Positions 7,891 to 18,296 of a stretch of DNA of 64,000 nt are shown here, one piece after another; the first letter of the stretch is position 1, and every line of letters starts with the position of its first letter. A program made the translations under genes and the position numbers. This DNA comes from Actinomadura mexicana (lineage in GTDB: Bacteria > Actinomycetota > Actinomycetes > Streptosporangiales > Streptosporangiaceae). The DNA is taken from the NCBI RefSeq assembly GCF_900188105.1, contig NZ_FZNP01000004.1, forward strand, positions 496,001 through 560,000, in the 5' to 3' direction. The notes under the pieces were generated by a model. It was not told the DNA's origin. It ran no database searches and saw only the letters and a list, made by a program, of their open reading frames with translations.

Positions 7891-8844
7891 TCACCCACCG
7901 CCGCCCGCGGGAACCTGGTCGGGGGCCCGGTCCGCGAGCGGACGCCGGTAGACGGATTCCTCCTCCCCCCATCCGCGGAAGTCGGCGCGTTCGTAGAAGG
8001 CGATCGAGAAGTCGAACGCCCGGAGGGTTTCGAGGGCCGGCAGGCTCCCTGTGGCGGCCAGGGGTCTCATCTGCTCCCGTGCCGCCGCGCAACGTCGTTC
8101 GAGTTCGCCCTGCACCCAGCGGGGAGTCGTGTCGTACATCAGGATGTTGTTCTCCCGGGGCTGGGTCCGCTCCCGGTCGTAGGTGCACAGGTCGTTGACG
8201 AGGCGGACGGCAACCTGCGCGTCCTCCATGGCGCTGGTGAGCGCCTCCAGGTGGTCGAGAAGATCTTCCTGGTCGCTGGTGCCCCAGTACGGGAACAGGG
8301 TCAGGAAGGCGTTGACGCTGGCGGCGTGGCTCAGGTATTCGTCCGGGTCCGAGGGGCCCGCTCCCCGCTCCCTGGCGCGCCCGGTGATCCAGTCGTACCG
8401 CTCGCCGCGCATGGTGTCGGAGAAGACGCGGGCCCACAAGTCGGCCTGGTGCGGGTACAGAGGGCAGCGGGACAGCTCCGACTGCCAGTCGGACAGGGCC
8501 GACAGCAGGGGGTGGCCGTCGTCCCGGTCCCCGCCCTGGACGATCCCGTTGCAGCGGTCGAACAGGTCGTCGAGCTCGGCGAGGCTTTCGACGTTCTGCT
8601 CGACGTGGTCGTCCATGGCGTAGGCCCACATGTACATGCGGGCCGGCAGGCGGAGCTGGTCGGGCCTGCGCCACGGGCTGATCGACGCGGCGGACAGCGC
8701 CTGCGACTCCATCGGCACGGACCGGAGGATCTCCGGGTGCCTCGACGCCCAGACCCGCAGGTCGGCCAGGACGTCCAGGGCCAGGATGGAGAACGGCGCG
8801 CACTGCGCCGCGGCGGGATAGGAAGCGTCGAGGTCATGCTTCAC
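7891..8844 (-). CDS. class I terpene synthase (probable diterpene synthase)
   Basis: The 317-residue product is a single alpha-domain, metal-dependent terpene cyclase that ionises a prenyl diphosphate. The Asp-rich motif is D78-D79-H-V-E82. The NSE triad is N217-D-L-C-T221-Y-D-R-E225, followed by a conserved RENN. The GTG start at 8844 overlaps the TGA of the class II cyclase (GTGA), so the two are translationally coupled. In bacterial systems such as terpentecin Cyc1/Cyc2, the class I enzyme takes the bicyclic diphosphate made by the class II partner, removes the diphosphate and rearranges the cation. That role fits here. The exact skeleton cannot be read from sequence. Confidence 0.9.
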   Translation of the reverse strand: MKHDLDASYPAAAQCAPFSILALDVLADLRVWASRHPEILRSVPMESQALSAASISPWRRPDQLRLPARMYMWAYAMDDHVEQNVESLAELDDLFDRCNGIVQGGDRDDGHPLLSALSDWQSELSRCPLYPHQADLWARVFSDTMRGERYDWITGRARERGAGPSDPDEYLSHAASVNAFLTLFPYWGTSDQEDLLDHLEALTSAMEDAQVAVRLVNDLCTYDRERTQPRENNILMYDTTPRWVQGELERRCAAAREQMRPLAATGSLPALETLRAFDFSIAFYERADFRGWGEEESVYRRPLADRAPDQVPAGGGG

Positions 8845-10391
8845 GGCAGTGCTCCATTGTGAACCTCGGCCAGGCGGCGGGTGGCGGCCACCGCGGCGAG
8901 GATCTCGGCGCGGACGACCCTGAGCGGCGCGTACAGGTCCTTGTCGTGCCACAGCGGCGGGTCCTCGCCCCGGTCGCCGATATGTCCGACCAGGAATCCC
9001 CTGCCGCGGAGGATCGCCTCGCCGGCCGCCCTGCCGGGGACGGGCCCGTGGTTGAGGACCTGGACGGCATAGGCGGTCTCCTCTCCCGTGCCCGTCCAGC
9101 ATCCCCACGATCCGTCGGGGTGCTGCGTGTCCAGCAGCCAGCGGACGGCCCTGTCGACGGCCGCGGACGCCTCCGGCCCGCCCAGGCGCACCAGGGCCGC
9201 CGCGCAGCACGCGGTCGCGTAGTAGGGGGACGCGTGCCACTTGTCGGTCCAGTAGCCGTCCGGGTGCTGCTGCTCGACGAGCCAGCGTCCCACCCGTCCG
9301 GCGGCCTCGACGTGGCGCGGGTCGTCCTCCCCGCCGCGGTCGGCCAGGACGGTGAGGATGTGCGCGTTCGTCGACGTGGAAGGGGTTCGCTCACCGGAGA
9401 AGCACTGGAAGTAGCTGCCGGTGTCGTATCCCCACAGGCAGTCGAGCGGTTCCGGCTTCCCGGCGAGGTCGAGGGCGTGCAGGGCGGCGGACGTGTCGTC
9501 GGAGTCGGGCGGCAGGCCCGGGCCGGCGGGCAGGCCCGTCGCCCGCAGGGCGGTGCGCAGGCTGTCGGTGATCTGCACGGGGATCTCCACGTCCAGGCCG
9601 GCGCCGCTCAGCGCCGCCACCACCCATGCCTGCTCGAAATAGGTGATCGAAGTGATCCCCGAGACCGGCCCGCCATGCCGCGCCTGGGTCCGGCGCAGGT
9701 AGTCCAGGCATGCTCGCGCGCCGTCCGAGTGGGGCGGGGCGCCGAGCCAGGCGGCGGTGGCCGCGGGTGAGGCGCCCACCGCGCCGTCCCACGGCGTGAC
9801 CGTGGGCGACCGGACGGCCGGGTCGCCGAGGGCCTCCAGCGAATGCCAGGTCTTCGCCGGGATCCCGGCGTGGTCGCGGAGCAGTTCGCGCACGAACCGC
9901 AGCGGCCCCGTGTCGGCCGGGAGGTCCAGCCGGGAGGGCAGCCCGTCCAGGGCACGGGAGCGCTCCCGGTCCATCCGGGCGAGCCGCTGGTCGACCTGTT
10001 CGACCAGCCAGGGCACCAGGAGTTCCACGGCGATGGTGTCCGGTAGCCGGACGTCGCGCGAGAACCGCCGGGTCAGTGCGGCCAGCCCGGATCCGGCCGC
10101 CCTGCGCACCTGCTGCGGGCCGTCCGCCTCCGCGACGGCCAGCAGGGCGTCGACGGCGCTGAGCGTGGGCAGCAGTCCGTAGGCCGCCGGCCCGCCCCAG
10201 GTCCCGTCCTCGTGCTGCTCGGCCAGCAGGAACTCCACGCGCTCCCGATGACCGTCGAGCCAGGGCGCGGACGCCGCCAGCCGTGCGGTCTCGTAGATCG
10301 ACGGCGACGTGAGCCCCGACGGGTCGGCGACCATCTCGTCGACCAGGAGCCGAGCCGCCTGCCGCACGTCCGTGAACGCGGTCACGCTCAT
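8841..10391 (-). CDS. class II diterpene cyclase (labdane/clerodane-type diphosphate synthase)
   Basis: The 516-residue product protonates GGPP and cyclises it to a bicyclic diphosphate. The catalytic motif D296-S-D298-D299-T is the DxDD signature of class II cyclases. C-terminal QW-type repeats (QQHPDGYWTDKWH, QHPDGSWG) and the beta/gamma double-barrel length match bacterial enzymes. The ATG at 10391 overlaps the TGA of the P450 gene (ATGA), and its own TGA overlaps the next start. The absence of a DDxxD motif, and the class I partner directly downstream, mean it works as the first of a two-enzyme pair. Stereochemistry and cation end-point are not predictable. Confidence 0.92.
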   Translation of the reverse strand: MSVTAFTDVRQAARLLVDEMVADPSGLTSPSIYETARLAASAPWLDGHRERVEFLLAEQHEDGTWGGPAAYGLLPTLSAVDALLAVAEADGPQQVRRAAGSGLAALTRRFSRDVRLPDTIAVELLVPWLVEQVDQRLARMDRERSRALDGLPSRLDLPADTGPLRFVRELLRDHAGIPAKTWHSLEALGDPAVRSPTVTPWDGAVGASPAATAAWLGAPPHSDGARACLDYLRRTQARHGGPVSGITSITYFEQAWVVAALSGAGLDVEIPVQITDSLRTALRATGLPAGPGLPPDSDDTSAALHALDLAGKPEPLDCLWGYDTGSYFQCFSGERTPSTSTNAHILTVLADRGGEDDPRHVEAAGRVGRWLVEQQHPDGYWTDKWHASPYYATACCAAALVRLGGPEASAAVDRAVRWLLDTQHPDGSWGCWTGTGEETAYAVQVLNHGPVPGRAAGEAILRGRGFLVGHIGDRGEDPPLWHDKDLYAPLRVVRAEILAAVAATRRLAEVHNGALP

Positions 10392-11788
10392 GACCGGCCC
10401 GCCTCCCGTTCCGCACCGTCCGTGGTCGTCGCGGCCTGCACCGGTCCAGGCCGGCGTTCCCGCAGCCTCATGGGAAGGCGCCCCGGTCCCAGATTGGCCC
10501 GGGCGACGGGCCGCAACGGCCGATCGGTGAGCGGGCTCAGGCTCCAGCGGGCCGCGATCGTCGCGACGGCCAGCATCGCCTCGGTCAGCGCGAACTGGTC
10601 GCCGATGCACTTCCGGGGACCGGAGGCGAACGGAACGACCGATCTGCGCGCCTCCTGGCTCATCCCTCCGGGCCGCCAGCGGTCGGGGACGAAGCTCTCC
10701 GGGCTCGGGAAAAGGTCGGGATCGTAGTGAACGAGATAGGGACTGAGCAGAAACATCGTTCCCTCGGGAAACTCGTGCCCGCCGATATCGCCGGCCGCGG
10801 TGCTGACACGGCTGAGCATCCACGCCGGCGGGTAGAGGCGAAGGCTTTCCATGATCACTTGTCTCGTGAACGCGAGTTTGGGGAGATCATCGAATCGGGG
10901 CGTCCGGCCGCCGAGCGAACCGTCGACCTCCTCCCGGAGGCGGGCGGCGGCCTCGGGGTGCGCGCCGAGGAGATGGAAGACGAATGCCAGCGCTCTCGCG
11001 GTGGTCTCCGTTCCGGCGACCATGAGGGTGAGGACCTCGTCGAAGATCTCATGGTTCTGGAGCGGGGCCCCGGTCTCCTCGTTCGGCGCGTTCAGCAGAA
11101 CCGAAAGGAGGCCTTCGTCCTGCCCTTCCTTCCGCCGCGCCGCGTCGATGAACTCCTCGGTGAGCTCCCGTATCGCCGCGGTGGCGCGGGGAAAACCCCG
11201 GTTGATCTTCGTGGGGGCGAGTGAGAGGACGGGCGCCGGGACGAGCATGCGCCGGTAGATGCCTTCCATGAGGATCGGGAGCCAGCGCTCCACCTGCGCC
11301 ACCGACCGGTGGTCCGCGGGCACCGAGAACAGGGCCCTGGCCGTGATGCGGAGGGTGAGGGTCTCCATCGCCCGGTCGACGTCGATGGTCTCCCCCGAGC
11401 GCCAGGTGCGCGTCAGGGCGTTCACCTCGTCGGCCATGAGCTCGGCGTAGCGGTTGATGTGCTCGTGGTCGAACGACGGCTGCATCAGCGGACGCCGCCG
11501 CCGGTTGACGTCCCAGCGGGACGTGACCAGGCCGTTGCCCCCGATCTCGCGGAGCCGGTCGTAGAAGGGGCCGCCCTTGTCGTAGGTCCGGGCGTCTCTG
11601 AGTATCTGCCGGAACAGGTCGGGACGACAGGGAACGTAGACCTCGCGAAGGCCCATTCTGATTTTCACGAGGTCACCGAAGGACGGAAGCGTCCTCAAGA
11701 ATTCGAGCGGCCGGAAGAGTAGCGACAACGCATGACCTGCCAGTGGCAGGTTTCCCGGTGCGGTGCCTATCACGAGTTGCTCCGACAT
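10388..11788 (-). CDS. cytochrome P450 (diterpene tailoring)
   Basis: The 466-residue product is a haem monooxygenase. Visible are the I-helix oxygen-binding AGTETTARAL, the K-helix ExxR as ESLR, and the haem loop FASGPRKCIG with the ligating Cys. By eye the overall pattern recalls terpene oxygenases such as PtlI. It is first in the leftward operon P450, class II cyclase, class I cyclase, with a 4-bp overlap to the next gene, so oxidation of the diterpene hydrocarbon or alcohol is the natural role. No ferredoxin gene is adjacent. Paired direct repeats lie 57-84 bp upstream of its start. Confidence 0.93.
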   Translation of the reverse strand: MSEQLVIGTAPGNLPLAGHALSLLFRPLEFLRTLPSFGDLVKIRMGLREVYVPCRPDLFRQILRDARTYDKGGPFYDRLREIGGNGLVTSRWDVNRRRRPLMQPSFDHEHINRYAELMADEVNALTRTWRSGETIDVDRAMETLTLRITARALFSVPADHRSVAQVERWLPILMEGIYRRMLVPAPVLSLAPTKINRGFPRATAAIRELTEEFIDAARRKEGQDEGLLSVLLNAPNEETGAPLQNHEIFDEVLTLMVAGTETTARALAFVFHLLGAHPEAAARLREEVDGSLGGRTPRFDDLPKLAFTRQVIMESLRLYPPAWMLSRVSTAAGDIGGHEFPEGTMFLLSPYLVHYDPDLFPSPESFVPDRWRPGGMSQEARRSVVPFASGPRKCIGDQFALTEAMLAVATIAARWSLSPLTDRPLRPVARANLGPGRLPMRLRERRPGPVQAATTTDGAEREAGRS

Positions 11789-11844
11789 GGCTCCCAGTAC
11801 CGCAGATCCCGATCGCTTTCGACAGGGCCGCGACGTGATCAGTG

Positions 11845-11960
11845 TGTCGCGCTTCCGGCATATGTCGCGCTTGCCGTATCGGGCGACGTCCGCGCGCCGG
11901 CGGAAGCCCGTTCCGGCCCTCGGCGAGAACGGGAGCGCGACACCGGGGTGAAGCGCGACA
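11845..11960. promoter_or_regulatory. mirror-image pairs of direct repeats controlling both diterpene operons
   Basis: In the 305-bp gap between the P450 and dxs, TGTCGCGCTT occurs at 11845-11854 and again at 11863-11872, an 18-bp period. The reverse complement occurs as GAGCGCGACA at 11933-11942 and AAGCGCGACA at 11951-11960, again an 18-bp period. Each pair therefore points at its own gene: upstream of P450 it reads AAGCGCGACA-N8-AAGCGCGACA, upstream of dxs GAGCGCGACA-N8-AAGCGCGACA. The symmetry strongly suggests binding sites for one regulator, probably a tandem-binding activator. The rest of the gap holds no gene that I can see. Confidence 0.7.
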
Positions 11961-12093
11961 GGCCCGTTCGGACACGACCCTTGCCGGTCGTCTTTCGATC
12001 AGCGCAAATGGAGTGAATAAACGCCCCCGCCGCAATCGCTTTTTCTACGGCGAGCGGGGACGAATCGTCGTAGATGAAGGCGGGAGGATGCCT

Positions 12094-13965
12094 GTGGCCG
12101 AGCAACTCGCGCTCGACGCCCAAGCGGCGAGGCCGGGCGCCGACAATGGACCGGAGCCGGCACCGGTCGTCGACCGGACGGCGCTGCTCGCGATGGACGA
12201 CGGCGGGCTCCGCGACCTCGCGGGCGAGATCCGGACACTTCTGGTGGAGCGGGTGTGCGCCACCGGGGGGCATCTGGGGGTGAACCTGGGCGTGGTCGAG
12301 TTGTCGATCGCGCTGCACCGGGTGTTCGACTCGCCGCGGGACGCGATCGTGTTCGACACCGGGCACCAGGCGTACGTCCACAAGATCCTCACGGGGCGGA
12401 CGAGGGAGTTCGTTAGCCTGCGCCGAAGGCGCGGCCTGTCCGGCTACCCGTCGCGGGCCGAGTCCGTCCACGACTGGGTGGAGAACTCGCACGCCTCGAC
12501 ATCGCTCTCCTACGCCCACGGGCTCGCCGCCGGGTTCGGCCTCGACGAGCGCCGGGCGGGCGGGTGCGTCGCCGCCGTGGTCGGCGACGGTGCGATGACC
12601 GGCGGCCTCGCGTGGGAGGGGCTGAACAATCTGGCCGAGCGCCCGGAGCTGCCCGTGGTGGTCGTGCTCAACGACAACGCCCGCTCCTACGACCCGACGG
12701 TCGGCGGGCTCGCCCGGCATCTGGCCGAGCAGCGCTCCGGGCGCCGCGGTCCGGGATCGGACGAGCCGAACGTGTTCCAGCAGCTCGGGCTCGCCTATCT
12801 CGGCCCCGTGGACGGCCACGACATCGCGGCGGTGGAGGCGGCGCTGCGCGAGGCGCGCGACCTGCGCCGGGTCGTGGTCGTCCACGCCGTCACCGACAAG
12901 GGCCGCGGATGGGCCCCGGCGGAGAGCGATCCCGCGGACCGGATGCACGGGATCGGGGTGCTCGATCCCGAGACCGGCCGGCCCCTGTCGCCTCCGAGCG
13001 TCTCCTGGACGCAGGAGTTCGGCCGGGAGATCACCGAGCTCGGCGAGGAGTTCGCCGACATCGTGTGCCTGAGCGCGGCGATGCGCGAGCCCGTCGGGCT
13101 CGCCGGCTTCGCCGAGCGTTTCCCGGGGCGGTTCTTCGATGTGGGGATCGCCGAGGCGCAGGCCGTGTGCACCGCGGCGGGAATGGCCATGGCCGGACGC
13201 CGCCCCGTGGTCGCGCTCTACGCGACGTTCCTGAGCCGGGCGCTGGACCAGGTGCTCATGGACGTCGCGCTGCACCGGCTCCCGGTGACGTTCGTGCTCG
13301 ACCGCGCCGGGGTCACCGGGCCGGACGGAGCCAGTCACCACGGCATGTGGGATCTCGGGTTCCTCGCCCAGGTACCCGGGCTGAGGATGGCCGCGCCGCG
13401 CGACACGGCGCAGCTCAAGGCGCTGCTGCGCGAGGCGGTCACGCACACCGGGCCGTGCGTGGTCCGCTTCCCGAAGGGGACGGCGGGAGCGCCGATCCCC
13501 CGGGTCGGGCACGTGGACGGAGTCGACGTGCTCCACGGCGCCGACGCAGGGCGCGACGACGTGCTGCTGCTCGCGTGCGGCCCGCTGGCCGCCGGCGCCG
13601 TCGAGGCCGCGCGGCGGCTGGAGGCGAACGGGATCGGCGCGATGGTCGCCGATCCCCGCTGGATCCTGCCGGTTCCCGAGGCCGTGCTCGAACTCGTCCG
13701 GAACCGGCGCCTGGTGGTGACGGTCGAGGACGGGTGCCGCGTCGGAGGATTCGGCTCCGCGCTCGCCCTCGCCTGCGCCGACGCGGGCATCTCGACCCCC
13801 GTGCGGGTGCTCGGGCTGCCGCGGGAGTTCATCGAGCACGGCGGGCGCGGCGAACTGCTCTCCGCCCACGGCCTCGACGCCACCGGCATCGTGCGCGCCT
13901 CCGTCGACGCGCTCGCGGACGCCGCCGCGCCCGCGCCCGCCCGAACCGCCGGGAGGATGCGATGA
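12094..13965 (+). CDS. dxs: 1-deoxy-D-xylulose-5-phosphate synthase (cluster copy)
   Basis: The 623-residue, thiamine-diphosphate-dependent enzyme condenses pyruvate and glyceraldehyde 3-phosphate, the first MEP step. Visible are [15 protein letters not shown], the ThDP motif GDGAMTGG followed by [15 protein letters not shown], and the substrate-site HHGMWDLG and RFPKG. The usual catalytic block IAEQHAV reads IAEAQAV: the Glu is kept but QH has become AQ. GTG 12094 is preferred over ATG 12088 because GGGAGG at 12082-12087 abuts the ATG but is 6 bp from the GTG. It is first of four overlapping genes and is almost certainly a dedicated copy that raises precursor supply for the diterpene. Confidence 0.92.
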   Translation: MAEQLALDAQAARPGADNGPEPAPVVDRTALLAMDDGGLRDLAGEIRTLLVERVCATGGHLGVNLGVVELSIALHRVFDSPRDAIVFDTGHQAYVHKILTGRTREFVSLRRRRGLSGYPSRAESVHDWVENSHASTSLSYAHGLAAGFGLDERRAGGCVAAVVGDGAMTGGLAWEGLNNLAERPELPVVVVLNDNARSYDPTVGGLARHLAEQRSGRRGPGSDEPNVFQQLGLAYLGPVDGHDIAAVEAALREARDLRRVVVVHAVTDKGRGWAPAESDPADRMHGIGVLDPETGRPLSPPSVSWTQEFGREITELGEEFADIVCLSAAMREPVGLAGFAERFPGRFFDVGIAEAQAVCTAAGMAMAGRRPVVALYATFLSRALDQVLMDVALHRLPVTFVLDRAGVTGPDGASHHGMWDLGFLAQVPGLRMAAPRDTAQLKALLREAVTHTGPCVVRFPKGTAGAPIPRVGHVDGVDVLHGADAGRDDVLLLACGPLAAGAVEAARRLEANGIGAMVADPRWILPVPEAVLELVRNRRLVVTVEDGCRVGGFGSALALACADAGISTPVRVLGLPREFIEHGGRGELLSAHGLDATGIVRASVDALADAAAPAPARTAGRMR

Positions 13966-15107
13966 CCCTCGTCGACCTGCCGACCCCGGCCCTCCCCCCG
14001 CCGGCCGGAGTGCTCCGCCCGCGCCGTACCAGCAAGCGGCTCGACGTGGGCAGCGTGCCCGTGGGCGGCGGTGCGCCGATCAGCGTCCAGACGATGCCCA
14101 CCACCGTCACCGCCGACGTCGACGCGACCCTGCAGCAGATCGCCGCGGTCACCGCCGCGGGCTGCGACATCGTCCGGGTCGCGGTGCCCTCCCAGGACGA
14201 CGCCGACGCGCTCGCCAAGATCGTCGAGCGGTCCCCGGTGCCGGTGATCGCCGACATCCACTTCCAGCCCCGGTACGTGTTCGCCGCCATCGACGCCGGC
14301 TGCGCGGCGGTCCGGGTGAACCCGGGAAACATCAAGCGCTTCGACGACCAGGTCAGGCGCATCGCCCGGGAGGCGGGCGCGGCCGGGGTGCCGATCCGCA
14401 TCGGGGTCAACGCCGGTTCCCTCGACCCGCGGCTGCTGGCCAGGCACGGCGGCCCCACCCCCGAGGCGCTGGCCGAGTCGGCGCTGTGGGAGTGCTCGCT
14501 GTTCGAGGAGCACGGCTTCACCGACCTGAAGATCGCCGTCAAGCACCACGACCCCCTCGTGATGATCCAGGCCAACCGGATCCTCGCCCGCTCCTGCGAG
14601 TACCCCCTGCACCTCGGGGTCACCGAGGCCGGGCCCGCCTTCCAGGGCTCGATCAAGTCCGCCGTGGCGATGGGGGTCCTGCTGGCGGAGGGGATCGGGG
14701 ACACCATCCGCGTCTCCCTGTCCGAACCCCCGGTCGAGCAGGTCAAGGCCGGAGTCCACATCCTCGCCTCGCTCGGGCTGCGCGCGCGCCGCCTGGAGAT
14801 CGTCTCCTGCCCCGGGTGCGGGCGGTTGCAGGTCGACATCCACTCCCTCGCCAAGCGCGTCGAAGCGGCCTTCGACGGCTTCCCCCACCCGCTGCGCGTG
14901 GCGGTGATGGGCTGCGTGGTCAACGGGCCCGGCGAATCACGCGAGGCGGACCTCGGCGTGTCCTCCGGCAACGGCAAAGGCCAGATCTTCGTGCGCGGCG
15001 AGGTCGTGGCCACCGTCCCCGAGGAGCAGATCGTCGAACGGCTCCTCGACGAGGCGCTGCGCCTGACCGAGTCCCAGAAGGCAGACACCCCGGAGGAGAA
15101 CTCGTGA
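13962..15107 (+). CDS. ispG: 4-hydroxy-3-methylbut-2-enyl diphosphate synthase (IspG/GcpE)
   Basis: The 381-residue, [4Fe-4S] enzyme makes HMBPP from the cyclic MEP intermediate. Conserved segments include the N-terminal [36 protein letters not shown], and the cluster ligands SCPGCGR and GCVVNGPGE. Length matches actinobacterial IspG. The ATG overlaps the dxs stop (ATGA), with GGGAGG at 13951-13956 giving ideal spacing. As part of the dxs-ispG-GGPPS-ispH unit it feeds the diterpene pathway. Confidence 0.95.
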   Translation: MTLVDLPTPALPPPAGVLRPRRTSKRLDVGSVPVGGGAPISVQTMPTTVTADVDATLQQIAAVTAAGCDIVRVAVPSQDDADALAKIVERSPVPVIADIHFQPRYVFAAIDAGCAAVRVNPGNIKRFDDQVRRIAREAGAAGVPIRIGVNAGSLDPRLLARHGGPTPEALAESALWECSLFEEHGFTDLKIAVKHHDPLVMIQANRILARSCEYPLHLGVTEAGPAFQGSIKSAVAMGVLLAEGIGDTIRVSLSEPPVEQVKAGVHILASLGLRARRLEIVSCPGCGRLQVDIHSLAKRVEAAFDGFPHPLRVAVMGCVVNGPGESREADLGVSSGNGKGQIFVRGEVVATVPEEQIVERLLDEALRLTESQKADTPEENS

Positions 15108-16189
15108 CCGAGACCCTCACCTCACCGGCAGAGCTCGATCTCGACTCGTACCGGGCCCAGGTGGAGGCGCATCTGGAGGCCTTCCTCGCCCGGAAGGCCC
15201 GCGCCGCCCGATCGCAGGCCCTTCCCGCGCGCGGGATCGAGGAGCTCGGGGGGTTCCTCGCCGCCGGCGGCAAGCGGATCAGGCCGCTGCTGTGCGCGTG
15301 CGGCTGGTACGCCGCCGGGGGCGGTCCCGAGCCGCACGGTTTGGTGCCGGCGGGAGCCGCGCTCGAGATGTTCCACGCCTTCGCCCTCATCCACGACGAC
15401 GTCATGGACCGCTCGGACACCCGCCGCGGCCGCCCCACCGTCCACCGGTGCCTCGCCGCCGAGTTCGCCCTGACCCAACCCCGGGCGGAGGCGGAGCAGC
15501 TGGGCATCGGCGCCGCGATCCTCATCGGCGACCTGGCGATGACGTGGTCCGACGAACTGCTGCACGCCGGCGGCCTGGCCCCGGACCGCCTCGCCGCCGC
15601 GCTCGCGCTGGTCGACGAGATGCGCACGGAGGTCATGTACGGGCAGTACCTGGACCTCACCGGTGCCGCGCGGCTGGAGGGGAGCACCGACCTGCCCCTC
15701 ACCGTCATCAGGTACAAGACCGCCAAGTACACGATCGAGCGGCCGCTCCAGCTCGGCGCGGTGCTCGCCGGCGCGGGCCAGGGCCTGCTCGACGGCCTCA
15801 GCGCCTTCGCGATCCCGCTCGGCGAGGCGTTCCAGCTGCGCGACGACCTCCTCGGGATCTTCGGCGACCCGGACGAGACCGGCAAGTCACGCCTCGACGA
15901 CCTGCGCGAGGGCAAGCACACCGTCCTGGTCGCCCTCGCCCTCGCCGCCGCGGACGAGCGGCAGGAGGCCGACCTGCGCGCGGCCCTCGGCGACCAGGCG
16001 ATCACCGAGGACGCCGCCGGGCGCGCGCGGGACGTCATGACCGCGACCGGCGCCGCCGCGGGCGTCGAGCAGATGATCGGGGAACGCTACCGGCAGGCCC
16101 TGGACGCGCTCGCGGCGGCCGACCTGCCCGCCCCCGTCGACCAGGCGCTCCGCGCCCTCGCGCACGCGGCCGTGTGGAGGCGCTCGTGA
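15104..16189 (+). CDS. polyprenyl diphosphate synthase, probably GGPP synthase
   Basis: The 361-residue trans-isoprenyl diphosphate synthase condenses IPP with allylic diphosphates. The first Asp-rich motif is IHDDVMD near residue 100, preceded by [10 protein letters not shown] with an aromatic residue five places before it. The second is [12 protein letters not shown] near residue 245. GGKRIRPLL and RYKTAKYT are also present. GTG 15104 overlaps the ispG stop. The C20 product is inferred from its place beside a class II diterpene cyclase; chain length cannot be proven by inspection. Confidence 0.9.
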   Translation: MTETLTSPAELDLDSYRAQVEAHLEAFLARKARAARSQALPARGIEELGGFLAAGGKRIRPLLCACGWYAAGGGPEPHGLVPAGAALEMFHAFALIHDDVMDRSDTRRGRPTVHRCLAAEFALTQPRAEAEQLGIGAAILIGDLAMTWSDELLHAGGLAPDRLAAALALVDEMRTEVMYGQYLDLTGAARLEGSTDLPLTVIRYKTAKYTIERPLQLGAVLAGAGQGLLDGLSAFAIPLGEAFQLRDDLLGIFGDPDETGKSRLDDLREGKHTVLVALALAAADERQEADLRAALGDQAITEDAAGRARDVMTATGAAAGVEQMIGERYRQALDALAAADLPAPVDQALRALAHAAVWRRS

Positions 16190-17208
16190 GCGCCGGGGGG
16201 AAGCGCGTGCTGCTCGCCTCGCCGCGCGGCTTCTGCGCCGGGGTCGAGCGGGCGGTGGCCGCCGTGGAGAAGGCGCTCGAACTCTACGGCGCGCCGGTCT
16301 ACGTCCGGCACGAGATCGTCCACAACGCCCACGTCGTGCGCGACCTGGAGGCCAAGGGCGCGGTGTTCGTCGACGAGGCCGCGCAGGCTCCCGAGGGCGC
16401 GATCCTGATGTACTCCGCCCACGGCGTCGCCCCCACCGTGCGCGCCGAGGCGCGGGCACGCGGACTGCGGACCATCGACGCCACCTGCCCGCTGGTCACC
16501 AAGGTCCACAAGGAGGCGCACCGCTACGCGGCCGAGGACTACCACATCCTGCTGATCGGCCACGAGGGCCACGAGGAGGTCATCGGCACCATGGGTCACG
16601 CTCCCGGCCGCGTCACCCTGGTCGACGGCCCCGAACACGCCGCCGGCGTCACCGTGCCCGGCCGTGAGCGCCTCGCGTGGCTGTCCCAGACCACCCTGTC
16701 GGTGGACGAGACCACCGCGACCGTCGAGGTCCTCGCCGACCGCTTCCCCCAACTGCAGGGCCCGCCGAGCGCCGACATCTGCTACGCCACCCAGAACCGG
16801 CAGGAGGCCGTCAAGCGCATCGCCGCCGAAGCCGACCTCGTACTGATCGTCGGCTCGGCCAACTCCTCCAACTCCCGCCGCCTGGCCGAGGTCGCGAGCG
16901 ACGCCGGTGCCCGGCGGGCTCACCTGGTCGAGGACGCCACCCAGGTCGACACGGCCTGGCTCGAAGACGCCGAGGTCATCGGCCTTTCCTCCGGCGCGTC
17001 CGCCCCCGACGCCCTCGTCCGCGAGATCCTCGCCCTCCTCGCGGCACGGGGCTGGGACCGGGTGGAGCCCGTCCGCACCGCCAACGAGTCGATCACTTTC
17101 GCCCTCCCCCGCGAGCTCGGCGCCGAGCCGGCCGGAGACCGGGACCGTCCGCCCGGCGAGGGAACGGCCCGGCGCGCGGACACCGCGAAGCGGACGGGGC
17201 GCGCCTAG
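16186..17208 (+). CDS. ispH: 4-hydroxy-3-methylbut-2-enyl diphosphate reductase (IspH/LytB)
   Basis: The 340-residue, [4Fe-4S] enzyme converts HMBPP to IPP and DMAPP. The three cluster cysteines are visible at C17 (GFCAGVERA), C101 ([11 protein letters not shown]) and C199 ([10 protein letters not shown]), with the substrate-binding GSANSSNS and GASAP. GTG 16186 overlaps the GGPP synthase stop. The C-terminal 30 residues are a charged tail. The TAG stop shares the palindrome CTAG (17205-17208) with the stop of the convergent esterase. Unlike the fragment at the left edge, this copy looks fully functional. Confidence 0.95.
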   Translation: MSAGGKRVLLASPRGFCAGVERAVAAVEKALELYGAPVYVRHEIVHNAHVVRDLEAKGAVFVDEAAQAPEGAILMYSAHGVAPTVRAEARARGLRTIDATCPLVTKVHKEAHRYAAEDYHILLIGHEGHEEVIGTMGHAPGRVTLVDGPEHAAGVTVPGRERLAWLSQTTLSVDETTATVEVLADRFPQLQGPPSADICYATQNRQEAVKRIAAEADLVLIVGSANSSNSRRLAEVASDAGARRAHLVEDATQVDTAWLEDAEVIGLSSGASAPDALVREILALLAARGWDRVEPVRTANESITFALPRELGAEPAGDRDRPPGEGTARRADTAKRTGRA

Positions 17209-18161
17209 CTCGTCGACGGGGCCGACGGGGTCGACGACCTCAGGAGCGCGTCCAGCTCCTGGACGACCTGCCGGGTGCAGGCCGCCGCCGCCGGCACGAT
17301 GTCCTGCAACAACAGATAGCCGTGGACGAGGCCCGCCCCGGGCACGTGCCGAACCGGTACGCCGGAGGCGCGCAGCTTCTCGGCCAGCTCCACCCCCTCG
17401 TCGTGGAGCGGGTCGAACTCGGCCGTTCCGAGCACCGTCGGCGGCAACCCCCGCAGGTCCGCGTCCAGCAGGGCCACGGCCGGATCACCGCGCAACCGGT
17501 CGTCCGGAAGGTACTGCTCGTAGTACCAGGCCATGTCGTCGACGCTCAGCAGGTACCCCTCGGCGTGCTCGGACGCCGAGGCGATCCTCAGGCTCGGATC
17601 CACGGGCGGGTACACCAGCAGCTGTGCGGCGAACCCGATGTCACCGGTATCGCGGGCCTCGACCGCGACGCCCACCGACAGGCTGCCTCCCGCACTGTCG
17701 CCCGCGATCACATGATCACGTCCGGGGAAGCTCCGGGCCGTCCAGCGAGCCGCGGCGAGGGCGTCGCGCAGCGGGGCCGGGAACGGGGACTCCGGCGCCC
17801 GCCGGTAGTCGGCGGAGACGACGACCGCCCCCAGCGACGCCGCCAGGACACGGCAGATCCCGTCGTGGCTGTCGACGTCCCCCAGCACCCAACCGCCGCC
17901 GTGCAGGTACGTGACCACCCGGCCCTCGTCCGATTCCGGGGTGTACACGCGGCATCGCAGGGGCGGCTCGCCCCCCTCGGTGATCGTCCGATCGGCGGTG
18001 GCCACGGTCCGGGAAGGGCCTGCGTCCTCCCGGGGAGGACGGATCGCGTTCGCCCGGTACTTCTCGCGGGCCTGCTCGACGGACATCGCGCGAGCCGTGA
18101 GTCGAAGGCCGTCGGCGCCCTGCCAGTTGATCAGGTGCCGGAGTATGCGGTCCAGAGGCAT
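17205..18161 (-). CDS. alpha/beta-hydrolase, HSL-type esterase
   Basis: The 318-residue hydrolase of the hormone-sensitive-lipase family shows the oxyanion HGGGW near residue 80, nucleophile elbow GDSAGG near residue 153, the acid in EFDPLHDE, and the His in VHGYLL. The ATG at 18161 has GGGAGG 7-8 bp upstream on the minus strand; the longer frame upstream is rejected as non-family. There is no signal peptide, so it is cytoplasmic. Convergent to ispH with a 4-bp overlap, it may remove an acyl protecting group from the diterpene or from a product of the PKS locus. That is inference from position only. Confidence 0.85.
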   Translation of the reverse strand: MPLDRILRHLINWQGADGLRLTARAMSVEQAREKYRANAIRPPREDAGPSRTVATADRTITEGGEPPLRCRVYTPESDEGRVVTYLHGGGWVLGDVDSHDGICRVLAASLGAVVVSADYRRAPESPFPAPLRDALAAARWTARSFPGRDHVIAGDSAGGSLSVGVAVEARDTGDIGFAAQLLVYPPVDPSLRIASASEHAEGYLLSVDDMAWYYEQYLPDDRLRGDPAVALLDADLRGLPPTVLGTAEFDPLHDEGVELAEKLRASGVPVRHVPGAGLVHGYLLLQDIVPAAAACTRQVVQELDALLRSSTPSAPSTS

Positions 18162-18296
18162 CGCGGCCCTCCCACGGCCCGCGCGGGCCACCGCGGGTCG
18201 GTGGGAGCCGGGCGCAACGCGAACCGGCCAGTCGCGTCGACGCCGGTCCGCTTTTCCAAGTCGATCACGCGGGACCTCGGCACGGAGCGGTTCGCG

